From the NCBI GenBank assembly GCA_963815935.1, contig CAWFIL010000004.1:62001-126000 (forward strand): a stretch of DNA of 64,000 nt. Reading direction: 5' to 3'. Origin of the DNA: JARIHD01 sp963815935 (GTDB lineage: Bacteria > Patescibacteriota > Saccharimonadia > Saccharimonadales > UBA4665). This document shows, one piece after another, positions 17,562-26,042 of this stretch (the first letter of the stretch is position 1; each line of letters begins with the position of its first letter). The position numbers and the translations under genes were made by a program. The notes under the pieces were generated by a model. The model was not told the DNA's origin. It worked only from the letters and a program-made list of their open reading frames with translations, and did not search any database.

Positions 17562-17680
17562 GTCTACACTAACAACGGGTATATGGTTATACCTAAAAAA
17601 TGGGCAGCCATTGTGATCAACATGGGTACAACCCCTCGTTGTAGGTGTAGACAGCCAAAGCAATGGCTGTCCTTTTTTTA
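17562..17680 (+). ncRNA. Candidate attenuator leader RNA
   Basis: About 120 nt with hairpin GGTATA/TATACC (17578-17593), hairpin TACAAC/GTTGTA (17627-17643) and a terminator (17650-17680). The segment 17602-17613 (GGGCAGCCATTG) is complementary over twelve positions, one of them G-U, to 17661-17672, the 3' arm of the terminator. It could therefore form an antiterminator. It precedes the small gene at 17710. No T-box core or known riboswitch was recognised. Confidence 0.5.
17650..17680 (+). terminator. Intrinsic terminator in the leader before the 17710 gene
   Basis: GACAGCCA (17650-17657) and TGGCTGTC (17664-17671) form an eight-base-pair stem with a six-base loop. It is followed by C and seven T (17673-17679). 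Confidence 0.85.
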
Positions 17681-17709
17681 TTATCTAGGGGGTAATAATA
17701 GGAGTACCT

Positions 17710-17955
17710 ATGACTGTTCTCGTGGCGTCAGATGGCACCTATCAGGGGAGCTACATCCTGTGTGTCATATGCCTTCAAAAAGTACCGTTAACTGATGTGA
17801 CCGCCGGCTCACTTTATGCAGACGGGCATCAAGCTTTCGCCTGCACTACACATCTGCATGACCGCACCCGCTGGATAACCGAATGGTCCCTATTCGATAC
17901 CCGCCAAGCACAACAACAAGAAGAAGCAGTGATCCTTGCAGAGGATATATGTTGA
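17710..17955 (+). CDS. Small Cys/His-containing protein of unknown function
   Basis: 81 residues. GGAG (17701-17704) lies five bases before the ATG. The core has CVIC near residues 18-21 and CTTHLH near 49-54, a spacing that could bind zinc (C-x2-C and C-x3-H). The rest is short and polar with a Gln-rich C-terminus. Its last bases overlap the start of the next gene, so the two are coupled. I do not recognise a family. Confidence 0.7.
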   Translation: MTVLVASDGTYQGSYILCVICLQKVPLTDVTAGSLYADGHQAFACTTHLHDRTRWITEWSLFDTRQAQQQEEAVILAEDIC

Positions 17956-18497
17956 ATATCACTCCTGCAGCCCCTCGTTGGTTTGTCGATGCCCGGTGTG
18001 TAGAAACGTCCGAGCGAATGAGCCTAGACCTTACTCGTCATCTGCCACAACGCCTAGCGGTTGGCCCGGCGATTATCGTCAGCGATGAGCCCTGCAAGTT
18101 GCTGCCCGTAATCCGCAAGCGTTGGATGCGGATCATCCACGAAATCGAGCGTTACCGCGCCAGCACGCTTGATCATGACAAACGCCGGGGGCTGGAACGC
18201 GACTTGGAACGCATGAACTCCCTCCGATTCAGCACCAAACTGAGCGACTCACTGGCCGATGTGCTTGTCATCCACCCTGCCCAGACCGTATGCGAGCTGC
18301 CGCAACACCACACGCTATACATTGCCACCAATCTTACTGCCGACCAGTTTGAGTCAGCTATCGAGCATTCCGAGCTTGGCAGCGTGGTAGTAGTGTACGG
18401 CGAATGGAGAATGTACGAACGTGTACTGCGCGCCCGCTGTGGCGTAACCGTACAGTACGGACAAGATCAGTATCCCGACTCTGGCGCGCACAGCTAG
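17949..18497 (+). CDS. Hypothetical protein coupled to the small Cys/His protein
   Basis: 182 residues from the ATG at 17949, which overlaps the previous stop; GAGG (17941-17944) supports this start, while an upstream in-frame ATG at 17883 has none. The N-terminal part is mixed and is followed by a basic helix (KRWMRIIHEIERYR). The C-terminal half has alternating strands and helices (VLVIHP, LYIATNL, SVVVVYGEWRMYERV). No family recognised. It is encoded directly after the Zn-like protein, suggesting a shared role. Confidence 0.72.
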   Translation: MLNITPAAPRWFVDARCVETSERMSLDLTRHLPQRLAVGPAIIVSDEPCKLLPVIRKRWMRIIHEIERYRASTLDHDKRRGLERDLERMNSLRFSTKLSDSLADVLVIHPAQTVCELPQHHTLYIATNLTADQFESAIEHSELGSVVVVYGEWRMYERVLRARCGVTVQYGQDQYPDSGAHS

Positions 18498-18603
18498 CGG
18501 AGCGCAGCATCTAAAATCTATGTCAAAGCCATAAGCAGATTGCAGATTTCAGATATTTCTGAGAGTATTGATACATAAGCTTCAAAAACAAACGGGGGGA
18601 TAT

Positions 18604-19515
18604 ATGGACATAGTTATTCATACAGATGGCTTGGGCAAAAGTTACGGAGACTTTGCTGCCCTGGCAGCGCTAAATCTTGAGGTCCGCAAGGGCGAAGTCT
18701 TGGGATACCTCGGCCCCAATGGTGCTGGCAAAACTACGACTATCCGCCTGTTGCTCGGACTTATTCAGGCAAGCCGGGGTAGGGCAACTATATTCGGGCT
18801 GGACGCACAAAAGGACAAACTCGAGATCCATAAACGGCTAGCGTACATACCGGGCGAGGCCACTCTTTGGCCTTCGCTAACAGGCATGGAGACACTCCAT
18901 TTACTCGGCAGGCTTCATGGCGAGGTCGACGAAGCATATTGTGACGAGCTCATCAAACGTTTTCAGTTTGACCCGTCCAAAAAGGTTCGCACCTACTCGA
19001 AGGGCAACAAGCAGAAAATAAATATCATTGCAGCTTTTATGACACGTGCCGAGTTACTGATTATGGACGAGCCAACCAGTGGTCTTGACCCGCTCATGGA
19101 ACAGGCATTCCGCCAAAGCGCATTAGAGGCCAAACAGAACGGCCAAACCATTTTTCTGTCGTCGCATATATTGGAAGAGGTTGAAGCCGTCTGTGATCGC
19201 GTCGCGATTCTACGTGCAGGCAAGCTAGTAGAAGTCGGCACGCTCGCCGAGCTACGGCACCTATCGGCGCTTACTGTCACGGCCACCTTCGACGACAAAC
19301 CGCCAGCTATTAAGGGCGTGGCTGGCGTTAGCCATGTTGAGGTGCTTGGGCACGAGCTGCGCTGCCAAGTGCAAGGGCCAATTGACCCATTGTTAACCGT
19401 ACTGGCGTCACATCATCCAAAGACGCTCATTAGCAGCGAGCCCTCGCTCGAAGAACTGTTTCTATCGTTGTACGGGGATAAAGACATTCGCAACGAGGAG
19501 GCCATCCGTGAGTAG
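18604..19515 (+). CDS. ABC-2 type transporter ATP-binding protein
   Basis: 303 residues from the ATG at 18604, which has a G-rich ribosome site (GGGGGGA) three bases upstream; earlier in-frame starts have none. Walker A is GPNGAGKT (about 37-44). The signature region reads YSKGNKQKI instead of LSGGQ, a variant common in ABC-2 ATPases. Walker B is LLIMDEPTSGLDP and the H-loop is in IFLSSHILEEVE. The C-terminal 85 residues form the usual accessory domain. It overlaps the permease gene by eight bases and is clearly coupled to it. Confidence 0.92.
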   Translation: MDIVIHTDGLGKSYGDFAALAALNLEVRKGEVLGYLGPNGAGKTTTIRLLLGLIQASRGRATIFGLDAQKDKLEIHKRLAYIPGEATLWPSLTGMETLHLLGRLHGEVDEAYCDELIKRFQFDPSKKVRTYSKGNKQKINIIAAFMTRAELLIMDEPTSGLDPLMEQAFRQSALEAKQNGQTIFLSSHILEEVEAVCDRVAILRAGKLVEVGTLAELRHLSALTVTATFDDKPPAIKGVAGVSHVEVLGHELRCQVQGPIDPLLTVLASHHPKTLISSEPSLEELFLSLYGDKDIRNEEAIRE

Positions 19516-21157
19516 CCAATCGCTCGTAGTTAGGTTGCGACGATACAGGTCACCGCAGACAGTCATAGGTCGTTTCACCGTTAGGCGTACTATCCGCAGT
19601 GCCGCCTTCTTGGCACTCGTTTTTGGCATGTACTTTGCTTCTAAGTCGATTGGGCTAGCCTCAGCCTACCCGTCGCAGCAAGCCCGTGAGGCAGCGGCGG
19701 CTGGGTTTACCAGCAACACTGGCCTTATAGCACTTGTCGGCAGGCCGCACGATCTCGTAAGAGTTGGTGACCTGGCAGCGTGGAACACTACAATGGTCAT
19801 GGTCATGGTCGGAGCCATATGGGGCATCTTGGTGGCAACCAAAATGCTACGCGGCGAAGAAGAAAACGGCCGATGGGAGCTACTCTTGACCGGGCAGACA
19901 ACTGCCCGTCGCGCGCTATGCAATGTGCTCGCCGGGCTAGCAATTAGCCTGTCGGTTCTGTTTGTAGTGTCGGTCGCCGCCTTTGCGGCAGTTGGACGAA
20001 TGCATAGCGTAGGATACTCCGCCAGTTCGGCGGTCATATTCTCACTGACGATTGTCAGTAGCATCATCGCCTTCGCATCCGTGGGCGTACTCATGAGCCA
20101 GCTGATGCCCACTCGCAGCAGGGCTAGCTCTACTGCTGCAGCTGTATTTGGGGTAGCCTTCTTGGTCAGGGCGTTAGCGGATGTTACAAACATTCCCTGG
20201 CTACTTACCATTACCCCGCTTGGCTGGGCAGAAAAGGTAGCACCGATTGCCAGCAATCATATCGTTTGGCTGTTCCCCCTTGTTACTTGGTCGGTGATCC
20301 TGTTGGGGGCAAGTGTTTTTCTGGCTGGCAGGCGCGATCTTGGCACGAGCGTATTTGCCGACAAAGATACCGCCAAGCCTAAGCTTAAACTTCTAGACAG
20401 GCCGATCGCCGCCGCCTTCCGCCTAACCCGAGCTAATATGTTTGGTTGGACGGCAGCTATGAGTTTCGGGGCATTATTCCTGAGCCTGATGGCCAAAACC
20501 GCAGGCCAGGCGTTCAGCGAGACTACGAGCACGCAACACTTCTTGGGACAGCTTACTCATGCTACGCAGACAGTCGGTGCTAAACAATTTCTGGGCATCG
20601 TTTTCTTTATGCTCATGATCTTGTTGATGTGTTTTGCCGCAAGCGCCATACATGCCGTTCGGCAGGACGAAGCGCAAGGCTATCTAGACAACATGCTAGT
20701 CCGCCATGTGAGCCGTTTGGGCTGGGCAACAGGCCGCGTAGCTTTGGTTGCTGCATCAACCGTCGGCGCAGCACTGCTCGCTAGCGCAATCATACGCCTT
20801 GGACTAACCGGTCAAGGGCTCGGCATATCATGGCAAGACATCTTACTCAGTGGCGTCAATATGTTTGCCCCAGTGCTCTTTGTTCTTGGTATAGGAGTAT
20901 TGTCCTTCGGGATCTTACCGCGCTTTACTAGCCTTATTGCCTACGGGGTCATTGCTTGGTCGTTCTTATTGCAAATGATTAGCTCAGGCATTACCGTAAA
21001 CCATTGGATTCTGGATACCTCAATATTCCAGCATATCGCCTTTGCTCCTGCAGCGAGCATACGGTGGGAGACGTGGGGCATATTCGTTAGCCTTTTTGTG
21101 GCGCTGTCCTGCGTGGGCATAGCAGCCTTCATCCATCGTGATATCACAACGGAGTAG
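19508..21157 (+). CDS. ABC-2 type exporter permease (large, two-part)
   Basis: 549 residues from GTG at 19508, with GAGGAGG five bases upstream. There are about twelve hydrophobic segments in two halves of about six; in each half an amphipathic stretch precedes a glutamate-rich loop (LRGEEENGRWELLLTG and RQDEAQGYLDNMLV). It pairs with the ATPase ending at 19515. Two-part permeases of this kind occur in polyketide or drug exporters of the TipA/YvfS type, but the substrate here is unknown. Confidence 0.88.
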   Translation: MSSQSLVVRLRRYRSPQTVIGRFTVRRTIRSAAFLALVFGMYFASKSIGLASAYPSQQAREAAAAGFTSNTGLIALVGRPHDLVRVGDLAAWNTTMVMVMVGAIWGILVATKMLRGEEENGRWELLLTGQTTARRALCNVLAGLAISLSVLFVVSVAAFAAVGRMHSVGYSASSAVIFSLTIVSSIIAFASVGVLMSQLMPTRSRASSTAAAVFGVAFLVRALADVTNIPWLLTITPLGWAEKVAPIASNHIVWLFPLVTWSVILLGASVFLAGRRDLGTSVFADKDTAKPKLKLLDRPIAAAFRLTRANMFGWTAAMSFGALFLSLMAKTAGQAFSETTSTQHFLGQLTHATQTVGAKQFLGIVFFMLMILLMCFAASAIHAVRQDEAQGYLDNMLVRHVSRLGWATGRVALVAASTVGAALLASAIIRLGLTGQGLGISWQDILLSGVNMFAPVLFVLGIGVLSFGILPRFTSLIAYGVIAWSFLLQMISSGITVNHWILDTSIFQHIAFAPAASIRWETWGIFVSLFVALSCVGIAAFIHRDITTE

Positions 21158-21158
21158 C

Positions 21159-21602
21159 ATGAGCCTTACTAAAGAGCAGTACATATTCATCGAAAGGTTT
21201 TCCGCTAGCACATTTGACGCTGGGGCTCCGCCCAGTATGGGCAAAATACTTGCCTACTTGCTTGTTTGCCAACCCGCAGCTCAAAGTGCAGAAGATCTAC
21301 AGCGAGCGCTACAGCTTTCGGCGGGGAGTGTTAGTAGCGCGCTCAACTTGCTACTTCGTCCGGGCATTGTCGAACGGCGAACGTTGGCTGGCGAGCGACG
21401 TTATTATTACGAGTTCAACAATGAGGCAATGGACGTAATGGTACGGCGCAAGTTAGAGGCCGTCTCGCGGGCACGCAAGATTATTACCGAAGCCAAGCAC
21501 CTACCCCAAGCCGATGAACGTCTTGCATCCGTCGAACGGGTATACCGTCTGTTCGAAGAGCGGCTTGGCGATGTACTCAATGAAGTGACTACCGATAGTT
21601 AA
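21159..21602 (+). CDS. GbsR/MarR-like transcriptional regulator
   Basis: 147 residues from the ATG at 21159, just after the permease stop; GGAG precedes it. Winged-helix pattern: AEDLQRALQLSAGSVSSALNLLL as the DNA-reading helices, then GIVERRTLAGERRYYYEF as the wing. A C-terminal helical dimer part follows. The GbsR subfamily is indicated by the length and the PPSMGKILAYLL start. It probably controls the exporter operon it ends; the ligand is unknown. Confidence 0.82.
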   Translation: MSLTKEQYIFIERFSASTFDAGAPPSMGKILAYLLVCQPAAQSAEDLQRALQLSAGSVSSALNLLLRPGIVERRTLAGERRYYYEFNNEAMDVMVRRKLEAVSRARKIITEAKHLPQADERLASVERVYRLFEERLGDVLNEVTTDS

Positions 21603-21612
21603 CGATTCATTT

Positions 21613-21653
21613 ACCAAGAAAAAAGGGCCTGCACGAGGTCCTTTTTTCTTGGT
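21613..21653. terminator. Bidirectional terminator next to tRNA-Val
   Basis: An 18-bp near-perfect inverted repeat (one G-U) starts with ACCAAGAAAAAAGG and ends with CCTTTTTTCTTGGT. It serves the exporter operon (plus) and tRNA-Val (minus); its minus-strand arm includes the tRNA CCA end. Confidence 0.88.
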
Positions 21654-21726
21654 GGGCGCTGAGGGATTCGAACCCCCGACCCTCTCGGTGTAAACGAGAT
21701 GCTCTAGCCAGCTGAGCTAAGCGCCC
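21650..21726 (-). tRNA. tRNA-Val (anticodon TAC)
   Basis: 77 nt: acceptor GGGCGCT/AGCGCCC, anticodon stem TCTCG/CGAGA with loop TTTACAC giving TAC, T-loop TTCGAAT, and encoded CCA. Confidence 0.95.
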
Positions 21727-21802
21727 TTATTTGATACCAGGCAATTGTACCGCAATTACTCCCGTAATGCAACATCTTTGCCCTACCTGGTATCTGTAAA
21801 TA

Positions 21803-22666
21803 CTATTGTGCTGCGATCGTGATTCTGGCAGCGTCTCTGTCGATCGCATCGACAGCCGCACTGGTAACCGGTTGATTCTTGGCTGTACAAGCTCGCGTCA
21901 CAAAAGCACGCTGGCCACTTGCAAAAATAACCACGCTGTAACGTGACATGACGTAATCGCTGCCCTTGGATGCCTTGAAGATGAGCGTTGGCATACTGTA
22001 CCGTTTGTTGCTGTCCGTAGCAGACTTCAGGACAATAGCCGTTCCTGCGTCAGGCCCTGTTATAGTCACGCCATTATTACGAAGTGCCTTAATCTGCCGG
22101 TCGACGATATCCCCCAGATTACTGCCCGGTAACCCCTTCTCGTCGGCGGTACCGAACTGTAGTGAGCAGTCACCCTTGGCGTAGATTTTAGCCGTAGCGG
22201 TGCTGGCGCTATTGAGCGTGTAACCGTCAAGAGTCGGCGCATTGAAGGTAACTCCCTTCAGCGCGCCAAGGCTAGTTGCGTTGGTTGCGTTGCTCGAATC
22301 ACTAGCTGCTTTATTGGTCTTCTTGTTGGTGTCGCTATTGTTGCTCAGCATAAAATACGCTGCAACCCCAAGAGCGACCACCACAATAACAGCCATAAGT
22401 GCAATAAGACGACGCTTGTTGAGTGACCTGCCCGGCATAGTCTGCTGCATCGAGTAGGAGGGCATGGGCGTCGTGCTGTACTGGTCGGGCTGCGCTGGAA
22501 CTACTGGCTGCCGGGGCTGAGCCCCAGGCATGGGCTGGATGGGTTGCGGTGTAGGTTGGATGGCCGACTGCGCCGGTTGAGCGTTCGGTTGATAGGGATC
22601 GGCCGGCTGTTGCGGAGCCGGCTGTCCTGGCGTCTGCGAGCCAGGTTGGTTCTCTTCTGGATACAT
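21803..22666 (-). CDS. Pro/Gln-rich single-pass surface protein (family shared with 29764)
   Basis: 287 residues. Residues 1-80 are rich in Pro and Gln (QPTPQPIQP-like repeats), a basic KRR precedes one membrane helix at about 87-106, a Ser/Asn/Thr linker follows, and the last 145 residues form a folded domain. That domain shares ordered motifs with the protein at 29764 (DCSLQFG, LPGSN, LKSA, YSMPT, RAFVTRAC), including two Cys that may form a disulphide. Topology suggests that the C-terminal domain is outside. Function unknown. Confidence 0.8.
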   Translation of the reverse strand: MYPEENQPGSQTPGQPAPQQPADPYQPNAQPAQSAIQPTPQPIQPMPGAQPRQPVVPAQPDQYSTTPMPSYSMQQTMPGRSLNKRRLIALMAVIVVVALGVAAYFMLSNNSDTNKKTNKAASDSSNATNATSLGALKGVTFNAPTLDGYTLNSASTATAKIYAKGDCSLQFGTADEKGLPGSNLGDIVDRQIKALRNNGVTITGPDAGTAIVLKSATDSNKRYSMPTLIFKASKGSDYVMSRYSVVIFASGQRAFVTRACTAKNQPVTSAAVDAIDRDAARITIAAQ

Positions 22667-22746
22667 TAGAGCTTCCTTAGATTATGCTCTAAGTGTAGCA
22701 TTAGCAGGATAAAGCTCACACAAATTCGAAGTACAAATCTATGTTG

Positions 22747-23361
22747 CTAGGCGTCTATTTGATCGCCGAAGTTATCTAATAAGTAACGAATGGCAAATGG
22801 CAGTTCTTTCTTCTCTGCTTCTTGGATAGTCATCCAGACCGGATGCCTGCCTTCATCCTCTTCGAGCACTTGCACATCGAACAGGCTATCGAGGTCTTCG
22901 CGATAGACATGCCATTTATGTGCATCCGAGCCGCCGACGCACTTGTCACCAATAATGTCGGTTACGGTGATCAGCTTGAAACGCTTAGCGTCGAGCCCAA
23001 CCTCTTCTTTTAGTTCGCGGATAGCCGCATGCTCCCCTTCCTCGCCGTTATCCACATGACCAGCTGGCACGGTATAGCCAAGTGGGTAAGCAATCCGCTC
23101 AAAGAAAAGATATTGCCCGTTGGGGTTGCGCACGAACACACATGCGCTCTCGTTCCATAGTTCTTGCTGGTCATCGAGCCACCATTTACCGTCATACTCG
23201 GTATTACCGATGTGTATATAGCGATCATTTACTTTGCCGCAAGCGCCACATTGCCACTTTACGAATCCGTCCACCCTAATAGAGCTAACCGCATCAGCAT
23301 GGCATGTCATACAATAATGATGCGTTTTGTTGTCTGTTGGGGTTGGAAATGTAATCTTCAT
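22747..23361 (-). CDS. Nudix hydrolase with N-terminal zinc ribbon
   Basis: 204 residues from the ATG at 23359-23361; an in-frame upstream ATG would add 23 hydrophobic residues that do not suit the family. The zinc ribbon has CMTCHA and CGACG about 20 residues apart. The Nudix box GHVDNGEEGEHAAIRELKEE (about 105-124) continues VG and fits Gx5Ex7REUxEExGU. It resembles NADH pyrophosphatase-type Nudix enzymes that cleave nucleoside diphosphate derivatives; the exact substrate is unknown. Confidence 0.88.
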   Translation of the reverse strand: MKITFPTPTDNKTHHYCMTCHADAVSSIRVDGFVKWQCGACGKVNDRYIHIGNTEYDGKWWLDDQQELWNESACVFVRNPNGQYLFFERIAYPLGYTVPAGHVDNGEEGEHAAIRELKEEVGLDAKRFKLITVTDIIGDKCVGGSDAHKWHVYREDLDSLFDVQVLEEDEGRHPVWMTIQEAEKKELPFAIRYLLDNFGDQIDA

Positions 23362-23469
23362 AATTAGAACTAAAGTGTAGACCTGACAGCACGGCAGCGC
23401 AAGGCTACATAGAACACAAGACTGTGGCAATAATTGCCAAAAAGTGTTATCATAGTAAGATCTTATCTT

Positions 23470-24414
23470 ATGTCATTTTTTAATCACGATCAACTAGGTG
23501 CACTCGCTAAGGATCTCAACCTTTTTCAGCCGAGTGGTATGAACGACGAGCATCGCATAGACCTGTCTGGCGGCGCTCCATTTCTTGCTGTCGACACACG
23601 GGCGCCGCACGAGATTGACGACGCCTTCAGAACCCGCATACGAAAGGGAGGTGGCTTTTTGGTACAAGTAGCAATTGTTGATGGCGCACAGATACCGTAC
23701 GGTAGTGATGTAGCCACCGATGCTATGCGAGTCAAAGCAAGCACGTATCGTGGCAAGCGCTGTCTTGAGAGCATGTTGCCAGAGGTTGCCGTGCGACAAT
23801 TGGAGCTCTCACCGGCCCTAAACCCACAACGCGCGCTCGTTATTGAGTCATCATACGACAGGGATGCCCAACCCCACGGAGACGCTCGCGCTTTTCCTGC
23901 TATGGTACGTGTAAACACGTACCGACAAGCCGAATTTGCCTCAAAGTATTTACGACAAAACGGAGGTATGACAACACCCGTGATACGATTTGTGGAGGCC
24001 CTTCGCCAGACGCGCACCGGTCTTGATTACAGTCCCCCACAGGCACTTGGCGGCGACACCCCCAACGCCCTATACGGCAGCCAGGTCGCGCAGGATTACA
24101 TGATACTCGCCAATCACACACTGACGCAGCTCGGAGAAGAACGTGACATACCCCTACTTCACCGTCGCTATCCTAGCGTGGAAGCGACCTGGGGGCGTGG
24201 GCCAGCAATCGCCATAGACCGGACACTGCATCTGTTGGGCAGGCCGACCAACAACACGGTCAGTGGCGAGATAGCCTACGCTCGCGTCACATCACCCCTA
24301 CACGAGGGGGCATCGTTAGCCAATCATATACTATTTGGAGCCCATGTTGCAGGGGTAGAGGCTAGTACGCTCGATGAGATGGCCTTCGAGATGAGCTCGA
24401 TGCTCAATGCGTAA
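23470..24414 (+). CDS. Stand-alone RNase II/R (RNB) domain protein
   Basis: 314 residues from the ATG at 23470; an in-frame start 12 codons earlier looks less likely. RNB hallmarks: the catalytic acidic motif in VDTRAPHEIDDAF (one of the usual four Asp is Glu), YRGKRCLESMLPEVAV, MILANHTLTQLG and YARVTSPL. The cold-shock and S1 domains that flank RNB in RNase II and RNase R are absent. It may be a small 3'-5' exoribonuclease with other RNA-binding help, or a tRNA/rRNA trimming enzyme. Confidence 0.82.
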   Translation: MSFFNHDQLGALAKDLNLFQPSGMNDEHRIDLSGGAPFLAVDTRAPHEIDDAFRTRIRKGGGFLVQVAIVDGAQIPYGSDVATDAMRVKASTYRGKRCLESMLPEVAVRQLELSPALNPQRALVIESSYDRDAQPHGDARAFPAMVRVNTYRQAEFASKYLRQNGGMTTPVIRFVEALRQTRTGLDYSPPQALGGDTPNALYGSQVAQDYMILANHTLTQLGEERDIPLLHRRYPSVEATWGRGPAIAIDRTLHLLGRPTNNTVSGEIAYARVTSPLHEGASLANHILFGAHVAGVEASTLDEMAFEMSSMLNA

Positions 24415-24436
24415 GTAGGGCTTTTGCCAGCCTTAA

Positions 24437-24471
24437 AAATGCTGATGTCGTGGAAGATTATACCGACATCA
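24437..24471 (-). terminator. Terminator of the arsR-permease operon
   Basis: CTGATGTCG/CGACATCAG (nine base pairs) with a 13-base loop, followed on the minus strand by CATTTTTAA. It overlaps the stop codon of the permease gene. No plus-strand T-run. Confidence 0.65.
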
Positions 24472-25452
24472 GTGAGGGAAAAATAAATTGATTATATATC
24501 CAATGAGCATAATCCCGACCGTCATAATACCAAAGAATAGTGCTAGCAGCTTTAAGCTCATCACCTTCTTAAGTATCAACGCCTCTGGCAACGACAGTCC
24601 CACGGTCGCCATCATAAATGCAAACGCAGTGCCGATAGGCACGCCCTTGAGCGCCAGAGCCTGTACAACAGACACAACACCGACAGCATTTGAGTATAAA
24701 GGCACGGCGACTATCGTCGCCAGCGGCACGGTCCACCAGGCTCCATTATGCAATGCACCCTCAAAGAATGATTGTGGCACAAAGCCGTGAATAGCGGCGC
24801 CTGGGCCAACGCCAACCAAAATATACGGCAGTAGCCTTAATGTAAGCCGGTAGGCTTCTCGCCACCATATTGGTAGTAGCGCACGAGAAGACCGTGATAC
24901 CGCTATTTCATTGTCGGGTTGGTTTTTCGTAGCCAGTGCAAGTATGTCGGTACTGATATGTTTTTTGATGTTTAGTCTACCAAGCACCATACCGCCAATA
25001 ACACCTATCACAATTCCCGAAGTGATATACACGAGCGTTAACTTCCACCCAAAAAATCCCGCCAAAAGGATGACAGCCGCTTCATTAACAAGTGGCGATG
25101 CGATAAGAAAAGCAAAGGTTACCCCTATTGGTATGCCCGCGCTCAAAAAACCGACAAAGAAAGGAATAGAAGAACAAGAGCAGAATGGCGTCACCGCGCC
25201 GAACATTGCAGCGAGTAAATAATCCGCACCATACCATGTACGGCTCGCCAGGAAAGCTCTTATCTTTTCAACGGGCAGGTAATGTCTGATCATCGCCATA
25301 GCGTAATTAATGAGAAGCAACAAAGATAGGATCTTCAGACTATCGTATACAAAGAAGTTAACGCTATTCGCCAAATGACTACCTTGTTGCAGCCCGAGCA
25401 CCGTGTAGGCGAGCCAATCGGCGAACCACTGGAACGGTGCAAAAATATCCAT
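24469..25452 (-). CDS. Permease of the YraQ/ArsP (DUF318) family
   Basis: 327 residues with about eight to ten hydrophobic segments in two halves. The family motif TPFCSCSSIPFFVGFLSAG (about 107-125) carries paired Cys, and the second half has VAVPLYSNAVGVV, the usual counterpart. Relatives export trivalent organoarsenicals (ArsP) or have unassigned cargo. It is the third gene after an ArsR-type regulator and a thioredoxin-like protein, an arrangement that supports a metalloid or thiol-reactive substrate. Confidence 0.88.
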   Translation of the reverse strand: MDIFAPFQWFADWLAYTVLGLQQGSHLANSVNFFVYDSLKILSLLLLINYAMAMIRHYLPVEKIRAFLASRTWYGADYLLAAMFGAVTPFCSCSSIPFFVGFLSAGIPIGVTFAFLIASPLVNEAAVILLAGFFGWKLTLVYITSGIVIGVIGGMVLGRLNIKKHISTDILALATKNQPDNEIAVSRSSRALLPIWWREAYRLTLRLLPYILVGVGPGAAIHGFVPQSFFEGALHNGAWWTVPLATIVAVPLYSNAVGVVSVVQALALKGVPIGTAFAFMMATVGLSLPEALILKKVMSLKLLALFFGIMTVGIMLIGYIINLFFPH

Positions 25453-25456
25453 TTAT

Positions 25457-25708
25457 CTACTCCGCTGTCTCAAGAATCTTGTCTTTGATTGCGTCTATAC
25501 TCGGCTCGTAGCCCACCATTGCGACTTTGCCGTTAACGACTAAAGCAGGTGAGCGCATCAGGCCAAGCTCCATCAGACGCTTCATTCCGGCAGTTTCGGT
25601 AACATACTCAACGCTAGCCGCGTCCCCTATGCACGCAGCTGCTCGTAGTGTTAATGCGTACAGCTGCTTACAGGTAGGACAGCCGGTGCCCACTACTTCA
25701 ATTTTCAT
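25457..25708 (-). CDS. Thioredoxin-like redox-active disulphide protein
   Basis: 83 residues. The thioredoxin-like start MKIEVVGTGCPTCKQLY has the CxxC at residues 10-13, and SPALVVNGKVAMVGY contains the cis-Pro region. This matches the small redox-active disulphide protein family found beside ArsP/YraQ permeases. It ends four bases before the permease ATG. Confidence 0.9.
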   Translation of the reverse strand: MKIEVVGTGCPTCKQLYALTLRAAACIGDAASVEYVTETAGMKRLMELGLMRSPALVVNGKVAMVGYEPSIDAIKDKILETAE

Positions 25709-25710
25709 TT

Positions 25711-26037
25711 CTATAACCCTTCCCCTGCTAGTGATAAAATGCTTTTCGTTATGTGCCTGCCCCTATCGGTTAGCTTGTAAAAAACCTTCAGGCCTCGCTT
25801 TTCGCCCTCAATCAGCTCCGCTTCACGCAAGTCAGCAATGTGATGCGACAGCAGACTTTGCGATATGCCTTGTATATGTTCGATGAGCTCGCAGACACAA
25901 TGTTCACCACCTTTTTCGAGAGTACATAGAATGCGCAACCGATTAGGCTCACTTATGGTCTTCAGGGTACTTGCAAGCGAGGTAATCTCGCTCGGGCCAG
26001 TTACCGGGTTACAGCATTTATATGAACTCATATTCAT
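25711..26037 (-). CDS. ArsR/SmtB family transcriptional repressor
   Basis: 108 residues. Winged helix with ISEPNRLRILCTLEKGG, the metal-site motif HCVCELIEHI (Cys pair on helix 3, as in ArsR), the recognition helix SQSLLSHHIADLREAELI and the wing EGEKRGLKVFYKL. An extra Cys pair lies at the N-terminus (YKCC). It heads the operon with the thioredoxin-like protein and the permease. Two in-frame ATG codons occur; the promoter position favours the first (26035-26037). Confidence 0.92.
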   Translation of the reverse strand: MNMSSYKCCNPVTGPSEITSLASTLKTISEPNRLRILCTLEKGGEHCVCELIEHIQGISQSLLSHHIADLREAELIEGEKRGLKVFYKLTDRGRHITKSILSLAGEGL

Positions 26038-26039
26038 AT
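26020..26039. promoter_or_regulatory. Candidate ArsR operator
   Basis: Perfect inverted repeat ATATGAA-N6-TTCATAT, like known ArsR/SmtB sites. It spans the predicted transcript start and the first start codons of the arsR-like gene, a good place for autorepression. Confidence 0.65.
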
Positions 26040-26042
26040 ACT

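Noticed and set aside
17562..17680. T-box riboswitch before the 17710 gene
   Set aside because: The conserved T-box bulge sequence is absent and the downstream genes are not tRNA synthetases or amino-acid genes.
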